DNA from: Rhynchospora pubera
Lineage: Eukaryota > Streptophyta > Magnoliopsida > Poales > Cyperaceae
Length of the DNA: 64,000 nt
Direction of reading: 5' to 3'
Assembly: GCA_028095005.1 (NCBI GenBank)
Contig: CM051459.1
Coordinates: 318,124,513 to 318,188,512 of the forward strand
Both the position numbers and the translations under genes were made by a program. This document shows, in pieces, positions 34,589-45,584 of the stretch. The notes under the pieces are model-generated. The model was not told the DNA's origin and ran no database searches. It was given only the letters and a program-made list of their open reading frames with translations. Every line of letters starts with the position of its first letter. Position 1 is the first letter of the stretch.

Positions 34589-35439
34589 TGTCTCGCACTT
34601 TTTCGCGGCCCTCGGATCAACAGAGGAAAATCCGGTCTCGGATTGAGGGGCAAAAAAGAATGCGGATCAGATATCCCTCGCGAGCCTCAAGAGGCCGATA
34701 CCGATACCACCCCGAAGCGCGATACCTGTACGGTCTTGAGTTTTCACGAGGGTTTATTATTTGAAGGGGTCCTTTCTTTCCAGTAGGCGCAAGCCCCTAC
34801 TGTTAATTACCTCCGACATGGTCAGGAGCACCTCTAGATCGGGAAAACCAAAGGATTGTGTGTCGTGAGCTGTTAGGGAATTGTAAATATGCAATTAGCG
34901 GTCCTATCATGCATTTATATATTTTTTTTGTTTTTTTTTGTTTTTTTATTAATATTACTACTATGATGCAATATCATTATATATTTTTGTGTGGACTTTG
35001 GATTGCAGGGGACAACAGTCTCTGGAATTCTTAGCTTGTAGAGGTTTCGGTTGACTGCCGTCGCTGGACGCTTGTAGTCTCCTCGTTTTCCGAGTTCTCC
35101 TTGTAATATGAGGAATCAAGATTTAGGCTTTTTTTTATTTATAAGGCATGGATTTCCCGAAACGGGTTTCTTAGACTTCTTGTTGATTTTTGTCGAGGTT
35201 GTCTGAAAGTGACATCTGATTCCTGATCAGATTGTTAAATTTAGTTGATGCGGTGCTTGAGGTTGCTTTCTTCTTTTTTTTTTTAAGTGAACATCAGGCC
35301 CCTGGGCTTGTGGATGTTAAAGACGCCGGACCCCTGGGTTTATGGGCGTTAAAATCTTATGCGCGCGGGTGCGACCCGAGTCGGTTGCCCCTTGACCTTT
35401 CCCGGGAAGCGGGGTGACGCTCGTTCGATGGGCATAGAG

Positions 35440-37220
35440 CGTTAAGTGACATCTGGTACCTGACCAAGACGTTCAATAGACGGAGTGGCTTCCGTTAAAA
35501 GTGACATTTGGCGATGTTCAAAGTGACGGTTCGGTTTGCTCCCGAAGCGTTGAAGTGACATTTGGCAATGTTCGGTTTCTTTTCCTTGGGGTGATACTCG
35601 GTTTCCAGCCAGGATATCAAATAAACGGTTCTCTTGTCACTTGAAGCGTTGCGTTGACACATGGTTTCCAGCCATGATATCAAGTAGACGATCCAGTTGC
35701 CATTTGAAGCGTTGAAGTGGTATCTAGTTTTCATCCAAGGTATCAGGGGAACGATTCGACTGTCACTCGAACCGTTAAGACATTTGGTTGCCAATCAGAC
35801 GTTAAGTGACGTTCCGATCTCCATCCGAAGTACTGAGGTGATATCTGGTAGCCAGCCAGAATATCAAACAGATAATTCGATTGTTGTTCAGAGCGTTCAG
35901 GAGACATTTGGTTGCTATTCAGATATTGAGCAGACGGTTCAATCATCATTCGAGATACTGAGGTGATACCTGGTATCCAGCCAAGATATCCCACAGGTTA
36001 TCCGATTGTTGCTTGAGGTGTCGACAGTGCATCTGGTCGCAAGTCAAATATCCATGAATCGATTCAGCTGCCACCTGAACCGAAGACGCTTGGTTGCCAG
36101 CCAAGTGTTAAGTGCCAATTCGATTATCATCCGGAGTATTGAGGTGATACCTGGTATCCAGCCAAGGTACCAAACAATTGGTCCGATTGCTATTCGAATC
36201 ATTTAGAAGTGACATCTGGGTGCCAGTCAGATGTTTCCTTCCGATTCGATCATAATTGAGACTCTGAAGTGATATCTGGTAGCCAGCCAGCTTATCGGAC
36301 AGATGACTCGATTATTCTTCGAAGCGTTGAAGTGACGTCCACTCGCCAATCAGATAAGTAACAATTCGATCTTCACTCAGAGTATTGAGGCGATACTTGG
36401 TAGCCAGCCGAGGTATCAAACAATAGTCTGACTGTTATTCGAAATGTTGAAAGGAATCTGATTGCTAGTCGGCCGTTCAATTGACAGTTCAGCTGCCACC
36501 TGAAGTGTCCGAACTTCATCTGGATGCCAGTCAGATGTTAAAGTGACATTTGTTCGCCAAACGGGTATTGAACAGACGGTTCGATCCTCCTTAGAATATT
36601 CTGATGATACTTGGTAGCCAGCCGAGATATCATGCAGATAGTCCAAGTGTTACTCGAAACCTCGCAAGGAACCCTGATTGCTATTCAAACGTTCAGCGGA
36701 TAGTTCAGCTGCCACCTGAAATATCCAAGGTTTCAACAGTTCAGCTCTCACCCGAAGCATTGAAACTATCCTTCGCCAGACCCTTGGGTTTGTGGGCGTC
36801 CAAAAATCTTATGCGCGCGGGTGCTACCTAAGTCAGCTGCCCCTTGGCTTCCCTAGGTGCGGGTGACAATTGGTTCTCGATCATAGGAGCGTACCTCTGA
36901 CGCTCAGTCTCTGACCAATCGTTCAATGTGACGTAATGCTTGACATCTAGGCAAGACGAGTCACTCAAATGACGCTAAGCGTTCAAGTAATGTCCGGCTG
37001 CCGACCGGTACGTCATGAACAGTTGGTTCTCGATCATGGGAGCGTTCCTCTGACACTCAGTCTCTGACCAGCTGTTGAAGCTTCGCTTGATTCCTGATCA
37101 AGCGTCAATGCGACATAGTGCTTGGCATTTAGCCAAGGAAAGTCAATAGGGTGACACTCGGCAATCTCTGCGAGCGTTCCGGTAATGTCCGGCTTCCGAC
37201 CGGAACATTGTAATTTCCCT
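35440..37220. repeat. Degenerate tandem repeat inside the LTR (copy 1)
   Basis: Words such as GTGATATCTGGTAGCCAGCC, GACATTTGGTTGCCAATCAG and GCTGCCACCTGAA recur every ~60 bp, with a ~120-bp higher order (GTGATA(C/T)CTGGTA at about 35841, 35963, 36145, 36270, 36389 and 36603). By the promoter position inferred below, the block would lie in the transcribed R/U5 leader. Confidence 0.8.
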
Positions 37221-40200
37221 CCAGCACCGAAAGAGGTAAATTTTGTTGTGTGAGATCTGGTTGTTGATTTAAAAGATAGATCGAGTCAACATTACTGAGC
37301 TGTTTGAGGCATAAGTAATGTGACCAAGGAACATGTTGAAGGTTTCTGAATGAGGATATTATTTGGGTAAGGATTATGGATCCATCTGATGTAGTGATGT
37401 GATCTGGGATAAGGTCTTTAATATAATATGAGGGAGTCGTTTACAGCAACAGTGTTGGCCTCGATGTATCCTTAGCGGTTAGATTGCAAACACTCAAGTT
37501 AGGACCTCCTGCCTTCTTGAGAGAGCGGGTGCCTTAGATAATCGTAGACTCCTGAAATAAAAATGTGATCTTTCCCCAAGGTACGGGTATGATGATGTGG
37601 AATTTGTCCATAGTGACAATATTTGCATATCTTTGATAGGATTATAATGCTGTGTGCCTGTGTCAACGGTGTTGGCAGACGTTTATCTCTGGCGGGTAGA
37701 TTGCATACACTCAAGATTGGACCTCCTGCCTTTCTCGAGAGAGCGGGTGCCTCTGATAATCGTAGCTTCCATCGTCTCAGCAGGCTTGGGACAACATTGT
37801 GAGCTTTTCTCAGACTGCAAAGAGTTCTGTTTGTATATGGTTGGATCCATATTCTTCACCGATAATATCTTGCGGTGTAATTTGTCTTCTCTTTGGAATT
37901 TTATCAGTTTGGTTGAATATTGTTTTGGTCTTCATCTGATTGGCATATTATTTCGGGTCTCTTGATAGAGTCCCGTGACACCGTGGTAGATCTCACTATC
38001 CATCATTTCGAGGCTAGCGAATCTCAATTTAACCAGATCATTGAGCTTGATACTTCACCAGTACTCTTGTTTGTTAGCAACAGTACTTAGTGTCTCCATT
38101 TTGATCCACACCCGTCATGACGACGGCCGTCTGGTGGTTTTGATCACTTGGGGTTATGATGAGCTTTTCTTGAGTCATGAATGAAGCACTAGACTCGGTC
38201 GTGCTAGTGTTCTAATATGACTTTTAGAAATATTGTCCATGCCTTCGTTATGAGCCTTCGAGCCTTTGCCGGAACGGCTTTTCTCCATAGTATCCAGGAG
38301 AGCATAATGGTAGGAGTATATTTGGTAGGGTTTTTAGTGGTGATGATTAGCCAAATAGATTCCTTTTATTTTTCTGAGCTTCCAGGATTTTTCCTCATAT
38401 TTTTCTGACCCTCCTGTGATTTTTCATGATTTTTTAAAGGTTGCTGGATTTTAAAATAAATATGAGGCTGAGGTGGCAATTTGTGATTGGCCAGAATTGG
38501 GAATATGGATTTAAAATATTATGTTGGGATTTTGACTATGGTTTTGGCATGACTGTATTCTCCATATTTTTCTGGATCCGTAGAAATTTGGTTTGGATTT
38601 TTCTGAGCTACGGTTGAATTTCTATGAATTTTTGAACTTCCAGCAATAAAATGGTGCCACATCAGCAGAGAAGCCACGTGGCAGCGCATGATTGATCCAC
38701 GCCAGCAGAGAGAAAAGAGATCAGCAGTGACATCAGCTGGGAGGGAGGGAACACATGGCGTGCTCTGATTGGTTGTCAGTGAGTTATTACACCGTGTTGA
38801 CTCGCCACATGAAAATCCCACAGAATATCATAGAATTTGGGACGGTTTTTATAGAATCTGTTTTGTTTCTCCTATACACCCAGTGTTTTATGGAAACGCT
38901 GATCCCTCTGCGTGTGGGTCCCGTTGTCAGTGGGTTTGGTTTAGCCGTTATGTTATGCACCGTGTCCATATAAAACGGAGAAATGGCTCCCTTCTTTCTT
39001 ATTCTCTTTCGTCGACAGAATGAGGGAACTCCCCGCCATGGCTGTCTGATTGAGCACTCCAGGCCATCAATCAACCTCAATATGGAGCCAGTTAGGATCG
39101 CCAGGTCTTCAGGGTGTCGTGGGACCCACTTTTTGGATCTGTCTTCTCCGTTTTCACCATAATTGTCTCCTCCCAGCCAACTAGGGTTTGATAGGGCTTG
39201 TTGGTGGTTCTGGGGCTTCTGGTGGTGATCAAGTTGAGATGACTTGCCTGAGAACATCATGAGGGATCCACGAAGCTTGGTGTAGCCTCAATTTGATTGC
39301 CGATCTCTTTCGGCATGGTGTTTCTCCTCGACCAGGATATGCCATGGCGATGGATTGATCAATGCAGTTGACTAGCCATGGTGGGGGTTAAGTGAGGCAT
39401 CTACAAGCTTAGTGATAAATGTAGGAAGGTGCCTAGACAGTCAATTTGACTGCCGAGGGCCTCTTATATAGGAATTACTCCTCAATTTTGATTTGGCTAT
39501 GATGGGCAGCCGGCTGCCTCCTTCCTTGATGTGTCAGCAATGTAAAGAGTCTAGGATGCATTCTTCAATCATAGAGTGACCTTTAATTTCGCCAGTTATG
39601 AGGTTGCGCCTTGATTTGGATCAGGCCATGTATTGATCTCGGATATGGGGGTTGAGTTGGTGAAGTGCTAGCTGGAGGTTGAAAGGAATCAATGGTTGAC
39701 TCCTACATATGGGGAACATGTACCAATGCAACAATAGAGTTGCACTAACACATATTCCCTGGTTGTAGCAGCTATTTCCTCCTTGATTACCTCTTCTTTA
39801 CTGTATGAACAAGATGAGGTGGGCTTCTCTATGGACTCCAGTACCTGCTGTCCTTCATCTTTTTTTTATTTTTAACCTGCTGTCCCTTTTTTTTTTAGAA
39901 AGAAACCTGCTGTTCCATGTTGTTGTCCATTTTTTTGCTTTATATGATATTTTGCTTAGAATTAAAGATGCATACTTAATTATAAACATGACCCATTTTA
40001 GCTTCATAACTTCTTATATTACAACTAGTGCAAATATAATTTTTTTTAGCCTACATGAGTTCAGAATATAAAGTATAAGTGTTAGTTAAGTGCTTCATCA
40101 TTGTTTACTAAATGCTTGAGTTAACTAAATGCATTTATGTACATATCTACATAAACGTTTTACTAATTATTCCTTACATTGCTGCTATGTATGTGTGAAA

Positions 40201-40561
40201 CCAGAAAAGAGAATAAAGAAGATGAGAGTTGCAAAGAGAGAAGAATAAACCTTCTTACTTAAAATCAGGTTACAAAGGAGTAGATTACACAATCACCGAT
40301 ATTGCTGCAAATATGAAACTACTTCTAAGACACTCTTTTTTTTTATAAAGTAGGTATCCTAATTTTAAGCAAATTACTCTCTAAACTCACACAGCAAGTA
40401 TATCACTTATGCCTCTTCTAATTGTTATTGCTATCTTTCTCTCGTATCTTTCTGGTGTATGTTGAGGATGTGAGCTTGATTGCTGGGGTGTGGGTGTATA
40501 TCGTGTATGGGAGCTTGGTATGTGGGTTCAGGGATGTATCTGCATGGCTTCTGGGGTGCCC

Positions 40562-40569
40562 TATTTATA
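40562..40569 (-). promoter_or_regulatory. LTR TATA box (copy in the 3' LTR)
   Basis: TATAAATA on the minus strand in CCTATAAATAGGGCACC. The equivalent in the 5' LTR (56291-56298) would drive the element. Confidence 0.5.
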
Positions 40570-42198
40570 GGAGAGGCAAGCAAGTACTGTAGATGGCACC
40601 AATTATCCAGATTTTGAGGGAGCTGGACAGTTTTGCCCCTGCTGTCTTCTCATCCCTTTACACAGAGCCTCATCGCCCCATTTCATACATACTCAGAGAA
40701 TCTTCTTTGCTCTCATTAACTGTGCCATCAGTGAGGCAGTGTTTATCTTCAAGGATTAATGATTTTGCTACCCAATTCTCTCATGGTCTCAAGTTTAAAC
40801 ACATTACTGGAACTCCAATTGCTGATTATATTGCATGATCCTTTGAACTTGTTATTTCCAGCACATAGAACAAGCAATGCAATATCAGTTTAGCTGGCCT
40901 TGCCTTTCCAAAAATCTTCAATTTGCTTTACAGCTTCTTTTCAATGCAATTTCATCTTCTAGACCTTAATTCCCATTCTAGCTTGAGCCATATCAATCCA
41001 GTGCCTCTTTAGTTATTTCCTTTCTCCATATCTCCATTTAATTTTCAATCAAAATAGCATGTTCCAATCAAGGCTGCTGCATGAGCGGTTTTGTGTAATT
41101 GAGAGCTTGAACATCTCCATGTTTTGCCTTCATCATTTTTTTGTTTGCTAATTGATCTTTTAAAAATTGAGCACTTGGCCTTAATTATAGCTGATCATTG
41201 TCATTCAGATATCTCTTTTGATGTTCTTTGGTTACGGCTTGGCCATAGAATCAAATCAAATATACTCCATTTCTCTCAATTTTGCAACTCTTGAATGCAC
41301 AGGTCCTATGCAACTGAACCATATTCTTCTTGGGTTTACTGGAGAACAAGGAGTTGGGCTTATCTGTTAACATTGAGATTCCTTTCTCTTGCAATTGAAT
41401 GCCCCGACATGATGGCATGGTGAGGAGGTGAATTGTGATGCACCAACGGAATCATTATGTTTCAGCAACTGAAAGAGGAGACAGCGGTGAGCGAGCTCCT
41501 ATGCCCAGCGCGAGAAGGAGAGGAGAACAAGATTCGATTTCTCGCCATCATTACTTGGCCTTGTATTTTCAACAGGCGTGCGAGAGAGAGGGGTCCTCTC
41601 CTGCGTCATGGCGTTCGTCAGAAGCTTCTCTGCGTCATGGCTTTCGTCAGAAACGGAAACAGTCGGAAGAGACGAGAGAGATGATGCGCTGGGCCGAGAG
41701 GAGCTGTGGGCTTCATCCCTTTTTTTTATCTCTTACGGGCCTCAAGCTTTGTTTATTTTAATTGGATTTCCAAGAATGGGTCGGAGCAAATTGTTGGGCC
41801 AGATAAATGTGTTGTCCCTTTTTACTTCAAACTAATCGGAACCATAGATCAATTTGGCACGAATCCTGATGCCTCCAAAACCATACTAATCTCGCTTCTT
41901 TTTTTTTGTTGGGATGTGATGTATATATAAAACATTTTTTAGACATGGTTTGTGCTTTTCATGGATCCAAAGAAAGTATATTGTGTGCTAAATTAATGTT
42001 AGCACCAACTTGGTTTGGCGTCGTATCGAAATTTTAAATGGTCATATTTGCGAATATATCCTCCCGATTCATCTGGGATAATGTTTAGGCTAGTATGAAG
42101 ATTTATTTATTAATCATGATCTCCATTCGATTGCCAATAGTAGCCTAAAAATTTTGTACCGTCATCCGGTAATTAGGACAATATTTTAGGGTTCAACA

Positions 42199-42215
42199 AA
42201 TGCCCCCCACCAGAG
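42199..42215 (-). promoter_or_regulatory. Polypurine tract next to the 3' LTR
   Basis: On the minus strand, CTGGTGGGGGGCATT directly precedes the LTR start TGTTGAACCC. It would prime plus-strand DNA synthesis. A 12-bp imperfect inverted repeat (CACCAGAGCGGG at 42208-42219 with CCTGCTCTGGTG at 42243-42254) overlaps it. Confidence 0.7.
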
Positions 42216-43560
42216 CGGGTTAGGAGAATTATCTTCGAGTGACCTGCTCTGGTGCCTTGTCATGGATCACTATTTCTGTATTTGTCTTTTATCGGCTTCT
42301 TAACTGAAATATGATGCCCCCTTTTTTATGATAAGTATGACGCTGCTACTCGGTTATGCGCATGCCTGGTAAAGTTGTTGTCTTTTCTTCGTTGGATGGC
42401 AATTCCGTACTAAGCCCCGCATTTAATTTTCGCCAATTCTCAATGCGTCATTGCCTTTGTGTCACATCTTTGCCTGTTACCATGTGGCCTTAGAGGTTCG
42501 GATCCAGGTTCGGATAGATTCCCCTTTTGGTTCGGTTATGCACAGTGAGACCTTATCCGTGTTTATATATGGGAGTTTTCTTTATCTTTTGTCACCATCT
42601 CGTTTCATTAAACTTTCACCTTATATTTACCATTTCAATCCATGAATGCTTCGAGAAAATATCCCAACATCTCTTGAGCGGCTTTTAAAGTTTTCATAGC
42701 TTTGTGATGCCTTGGGTAATCTCTGGGTCTTTCCGGGAATCTCCCGTTTCACCCATAATATCTTCGCATCACTGATTCTAGCATCTCTTCTTTAATGTCT
42801 GGGGTAGGAGACAAGATGTTGTCAGACATCTTACACGTTTTGCTCAAATATTTCACATGTAGAAGTTGAGGTCTCTTCAAAAGGTGTGAGAGCTTATCCT
42901 CCTCATGGCGCACCCCCCCTTTTCTTTTGCAAAATCTTTACTGCGAAAGGAATGAAAAGAATTACACGCCTATTATTTCTTTGCTCTTGTATGCTGCTTT
43001 AATCAGGAGTGTCTCATTTTCTGCTCTGGGTGATGTTGCTGCTTCGAAGTGGCGCTAGTTTCTTCGATTTTGCAATTTTTCTATCTCAGATCTGGCCAGC
43101 TTTGTCGTGGCGGAACTGCGTTGCACCCTGATAGTCATTTTGTATGGTGGTTTTTCTGTGTATTATCATAGGTACTCTGTTGTTGTATGTGTGTTGGGTA
43201 AGGCCGTGTAGACACATGTATGACACGTTTATAAGTATTGATCTCAGCATATGCGTTAAAACTTGTAATGGCAGGCTTTGTGATGTTGTAATATATGCGT
43301 TTCTTTATTCGCCTCGTGTTTTGCCGATTTCAATGTTTGTCTCTTTATGAATTGTGGGCCAACATATCATGTAATGTCTTTTCGTCTAGGGAACGTGGTG
43401 TTGTAGTGTGGTCACGCGTGCACATTCACCATGGTTGCGGTCCCCCTTTTTTGTCTCTTTCTCTTTCTCATTCCTTTTTATCGCGTCTCTTCCCCTCTTT
43501 TTTTTTTAAACCCGACTTCTCTACTCTACCTTTCCGCCACCTCTTCATTAATATTGTCAA

Positions 43561-43902
43561 ATGGCTAGTGAAGGCGATGAGTGTTTCCCCTCTTCTGCTG
43601 ACGAGTTTAACGACCATCCAGGCCGTACCACGGAGGAGATCGAGGAACTTGAAGAGGATACGGCACCGGAAATCGTGCACGCTCTTGGTGGTGACTGGGG
43701 AAACCCATATGACCAAGAGATCCATGCTTACTGGAGGCCACTTCCTTCTTACAATTGGGGTGTTAATTCTGCTCCGCCTGAACTCCCGGAATACAAGCGG
43801 CCTTCTTGCTTTTATTTTTTTTGGCTCCCTGTGTTTGTAGCTTTTTGTATAACAGCCCTCCATTTGTATTTTTCAGGGGATAAAATCGATTGGAGTAGGT
43901 AG
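43561..43902 (+). CDS. Antisense ORF: 113-residue putative tail-anchored membrane protein
   Basis: It is encoded opposite to the retrotransposon, between the Gag region and the 3' LTR, where TAT-lineage elements often carry an extra antisense ORF. The N-terminal half is acidic (DEFNDHP, TEEIEELEEDTAPEIV), the middle is Trp/Pro-rich (AYWRPLPSYNWG, PPELPEYKRP), and residues ~82-103 form one hydrophobic segment, FYFFWLPVFVAFCITALHLYF, followed by DKIDWSR. This is the layout of a tail-anchored protein facing the cytosol. I do not recognise a family. No strong TATA box is seen just upstream. The frame is intact; two overlapping longer frames in other phases have no such structure. Confidence 0.5.
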   Translation: MASEGDECFPSSADEFNDHPGRTTEEIEELEEDTAPEIVHALGGDWGNPYDQEIHAYWRPLPSYNWGVNSAPPELPEYKRPSCFYFFWLPVFVAFCITALHLYFSGDKIDWSR

Positions 43903-44360
43903 CATGTATCCCTCAATTTTATGAATGCAATGCCACGATTTGTGGTTTATTTGTTCATCTCCTGTTATTTTTCATGCCTTTATTTTGTTTCAGGGACAAA
44001 ATACATAAAACCCTGTTCATTATTTAATGCCGGTATAATGAACTTACCGTTGTTGGTTGAATTAAGGCTCACTCCAACAATTGACCATTTTGAAAGTGGA
44101 ATTTAGGCTTGTAGATTTTGTGGTGCTTAGGATATATATTTGGTGGAGGAAACGTCTTATGTCGCTATGAAGCAAGACGCTCCTTATTTTCCTTTATGGA
44201 CATAAAGCTCCAGCTGCTCCATGTACCTGCAAAATAAAATAAGAAATGGGAAATTGTTATTTATTTTGTTTAAGGGACAAAATGACAAAACCCTCATTCA
44301 TCGTTTTCGAAAGCGGTAGGATGAACGTTCACCGGTGATAGTAGGTTTAAGGCCGGCACT
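43860..44360. repeat. Three diverged copies of a CAGGGACAAAAT segment
   Basis: TTTTTCAGGGGATAAAAT (about 43869), TTTCAGGGACAAAATACATAAAACCCTGTTCATT (about 43988) and TTTAAGGGACAAAATGACAAAACCCTCATTCAT (about 44268) start similar blocks that include GGTA(T/G)(A/G)ATGAAC and TTAAGGC words. They look like old tandem copies behind the antisense ORF. Confidence 0.55.
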
Positions 44361-44844
44361 ATCAATAGGCCCTTTTATTTTGTAGAGATTTGGCTGTGGA
44401 ATTTTCTGGAGTTTCGGGAAATTTTTGTTGTGGAAGAGATATCTCGTTTTGCCTTGCGGCAAGCCATCCCTTTAATATAAGACATGATTTTTAACAGCAT
44501 CTGTAGTCAACATTTTGTGGTCCTCGTGGAATGCCCTTTTAAAATTTTTCCGAGATATCGGTTTCTTCGTGGAACATTTTCTTGACAAAGGCCCATGAAA
44601 TCTTGGCCCAACAGGATTTCTTAGCATTGGTCACCCTCTTTTTATCTATGAATCGATTCCTTACTAAGCACTGGTCCACCCTATGTCGAACCATCATTAC
44701 TTTCTGTCGGTCTTTGTTTGTATTCGACATGTCATTCATCCGGGAGACTCCCGTGGTTCTTTGTCTGCTACTATACTCGATGCGCATGTGACATACCCGA
44801 TTTTTCCGGGTTATGTTCTAGGGGCTTGAATGTATTATTTTGCC

Positions 44845-44852
44845 TATATATA
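44845..44852 (+). promoter_or_regulatory. Antisense TATA box inside the retrotransposon
   Basis: TATATATA in GCCTATATATATGGAGGAC, plus strand, 68 bp before the ATG of the hydrophobic ORF at 44913, with a pyrimidine-rich leader between. Confidence 0.5.
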
Positions 44853-44912
44853 TGGAGGACTTTCTCATCACTTTCCTTTATCAATTCCCAATTCTTACAC
44901 TAAACTGCAAAC

Positions 44913-45254
44913 ATGCTCTGGCGTCTTTCGGTTAGTCTCATGGCTCCCATGGTTGTCATTCTTCTTGAAATGAGGAGACTTTCGAGTATTGCAATACTGC
45001 CATGGGTCTCAGAGAATGCTTTGTGGCTGGCTATCTTCATTTCTACCTTCTTGGGATGTTGGAAAATGAATGTATGCGCCTTCATCGATCTTGAGCCATT
45101 TGCTAGGGTTTGTGTATCTTGGCGGATCATCGACCCCTTTGTCATCCTAGAGTTATTGGCCCTCTCTATGCCGATTTACCGGCTTCACATAACCGTCATA
45201 GGCTTCCTTGTAGTGTTTCTCTTATTTTCAATAGGCATCCTTCACTTGGGGTAG
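44913..45254 (+). CDS. Antisense ORF: 113-residue hydrophobic protein, unknown
   Basis: It starts with an ATG 68 bp after a TATA box and runs antisense to the element. Three hydrophobic stretches (about residues 6-19, 36-50 and 74-108) suggest a small multi-pass membrane protein, with basic residues near the N-terminus (MLWRL, EMRRL). The opposite strand also carries an open frame here (44900-45145) that may be decayed polyprotein sequence, and antisense of a Gag-like region can look hydrophobic by chance, so coding is uncertain. It ends just before the T26 run at 45259. I recognise no family. Confidence 0.3.
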   Translation: MLWRLSVSLMAPMVVILLEMRRLSSIAILPWVSENALWLAIFISTFLGCWKMNVCAFIDLEPFARVCVSWRIIDPFVILELLALSMPIYRLHITVIGFLVVFLLFSIGILHLG

Positions 45255-45258
45255 AAGA

Positions 45259-45284
45259 TTTTTTTTTTTTTTTTTTTTTTTTTT
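45259..45284 (-). repeat. Internal A26 tract in the element's sense strand
   Basis: Twenty-six T on the plus strand, that is A26 in the sense direction, lie 24 nt after the TGA of the second zinc-knuckle module. The tract may mark the joint of a polyadenylated cDNA to the 3' part of the element. Confidence 0.85.
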
Positions 45285-45308
45285 GCCCCCTGATTAAATC
45301 GCTTGGTA

Positions 45309-45584
45309 TCATTTATGGGGTGCTGGATCTTGTAGAATGTGCTCTGGGAGACGCAATTCTCCTTTTATGAGTTTATCTTCAACCCAATCCTTAAATATGT
45401 AGCAATCCTTGATTGTATGTCCGAGGATTCTGTGATATAGACAAAAGTTAGGTTCGCAATGTTGATGCTCTTCTTCTGGACGTTTACACTCTGGTAATTG
45501 TAAATCATGCTGCATGGCTATATTGAAGATCTCAGTAGTTTTGCTTTTTCGAAAAGAATACGGCTTATTCTTTCGCTCTCTTAG
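45309..45584 (-). pseudogene. Second Gag zinc-knuckle module behind an in-frame TGA
   Basis: Directly after the TGA ending the large ORF, the same phase stays open for 91 codons and repeats the segment found at residues ~1040-1120 of the large protein: KPYSFRK, AM.H.L.LP..KRP, PNFC.YHR.LGH...C..FKDWVE. The cysteine/histidine spacing C-X2-H-X4-H-X4-C is kept. It is therefore an in-frame internal duplication, now cut off by one stop unless there is readthrough. Only the C-terminal part of Gag is duplicated. Confidence 0.8.

Larger units (their letters stand above)
34589..42198 (-). repeat. 3' LTR (7610 bp)
   Basis: It starts TGTCTCGCAC and ends GGGTTCAACA as read on the plus strand. It is colinear with 50317-57927. 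Open frames inside are short, not family-like, and equally present in both copies. Confidence 0.95.

Noticed and set aside
35495..35794. 99-codon minus-strand ORF in the LTR repeat array
   Set aside because: Its internal repetition mirrors the tandem DNA repeat; no evidence of coding.
38787..39260. 157-codon minus-strand ORF in the LTR (also at 54515-54988)
   Set aside because: No domain, signal or membrane segment; identical in both copies only because LTRs are homogenised at insertion.
43295..43840. 181-codon plus-strand ORF overlapping the antisense ORF
   Set aside because: Another phase of the same segment, without the acidic/anchor structure.
44900..45145. 81-codon minus-strand ORF below the second zinc knuckle
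   Set aside because: Could be decayed polyprotein but shows no recognisable domain and lies beyond the A26 tract.
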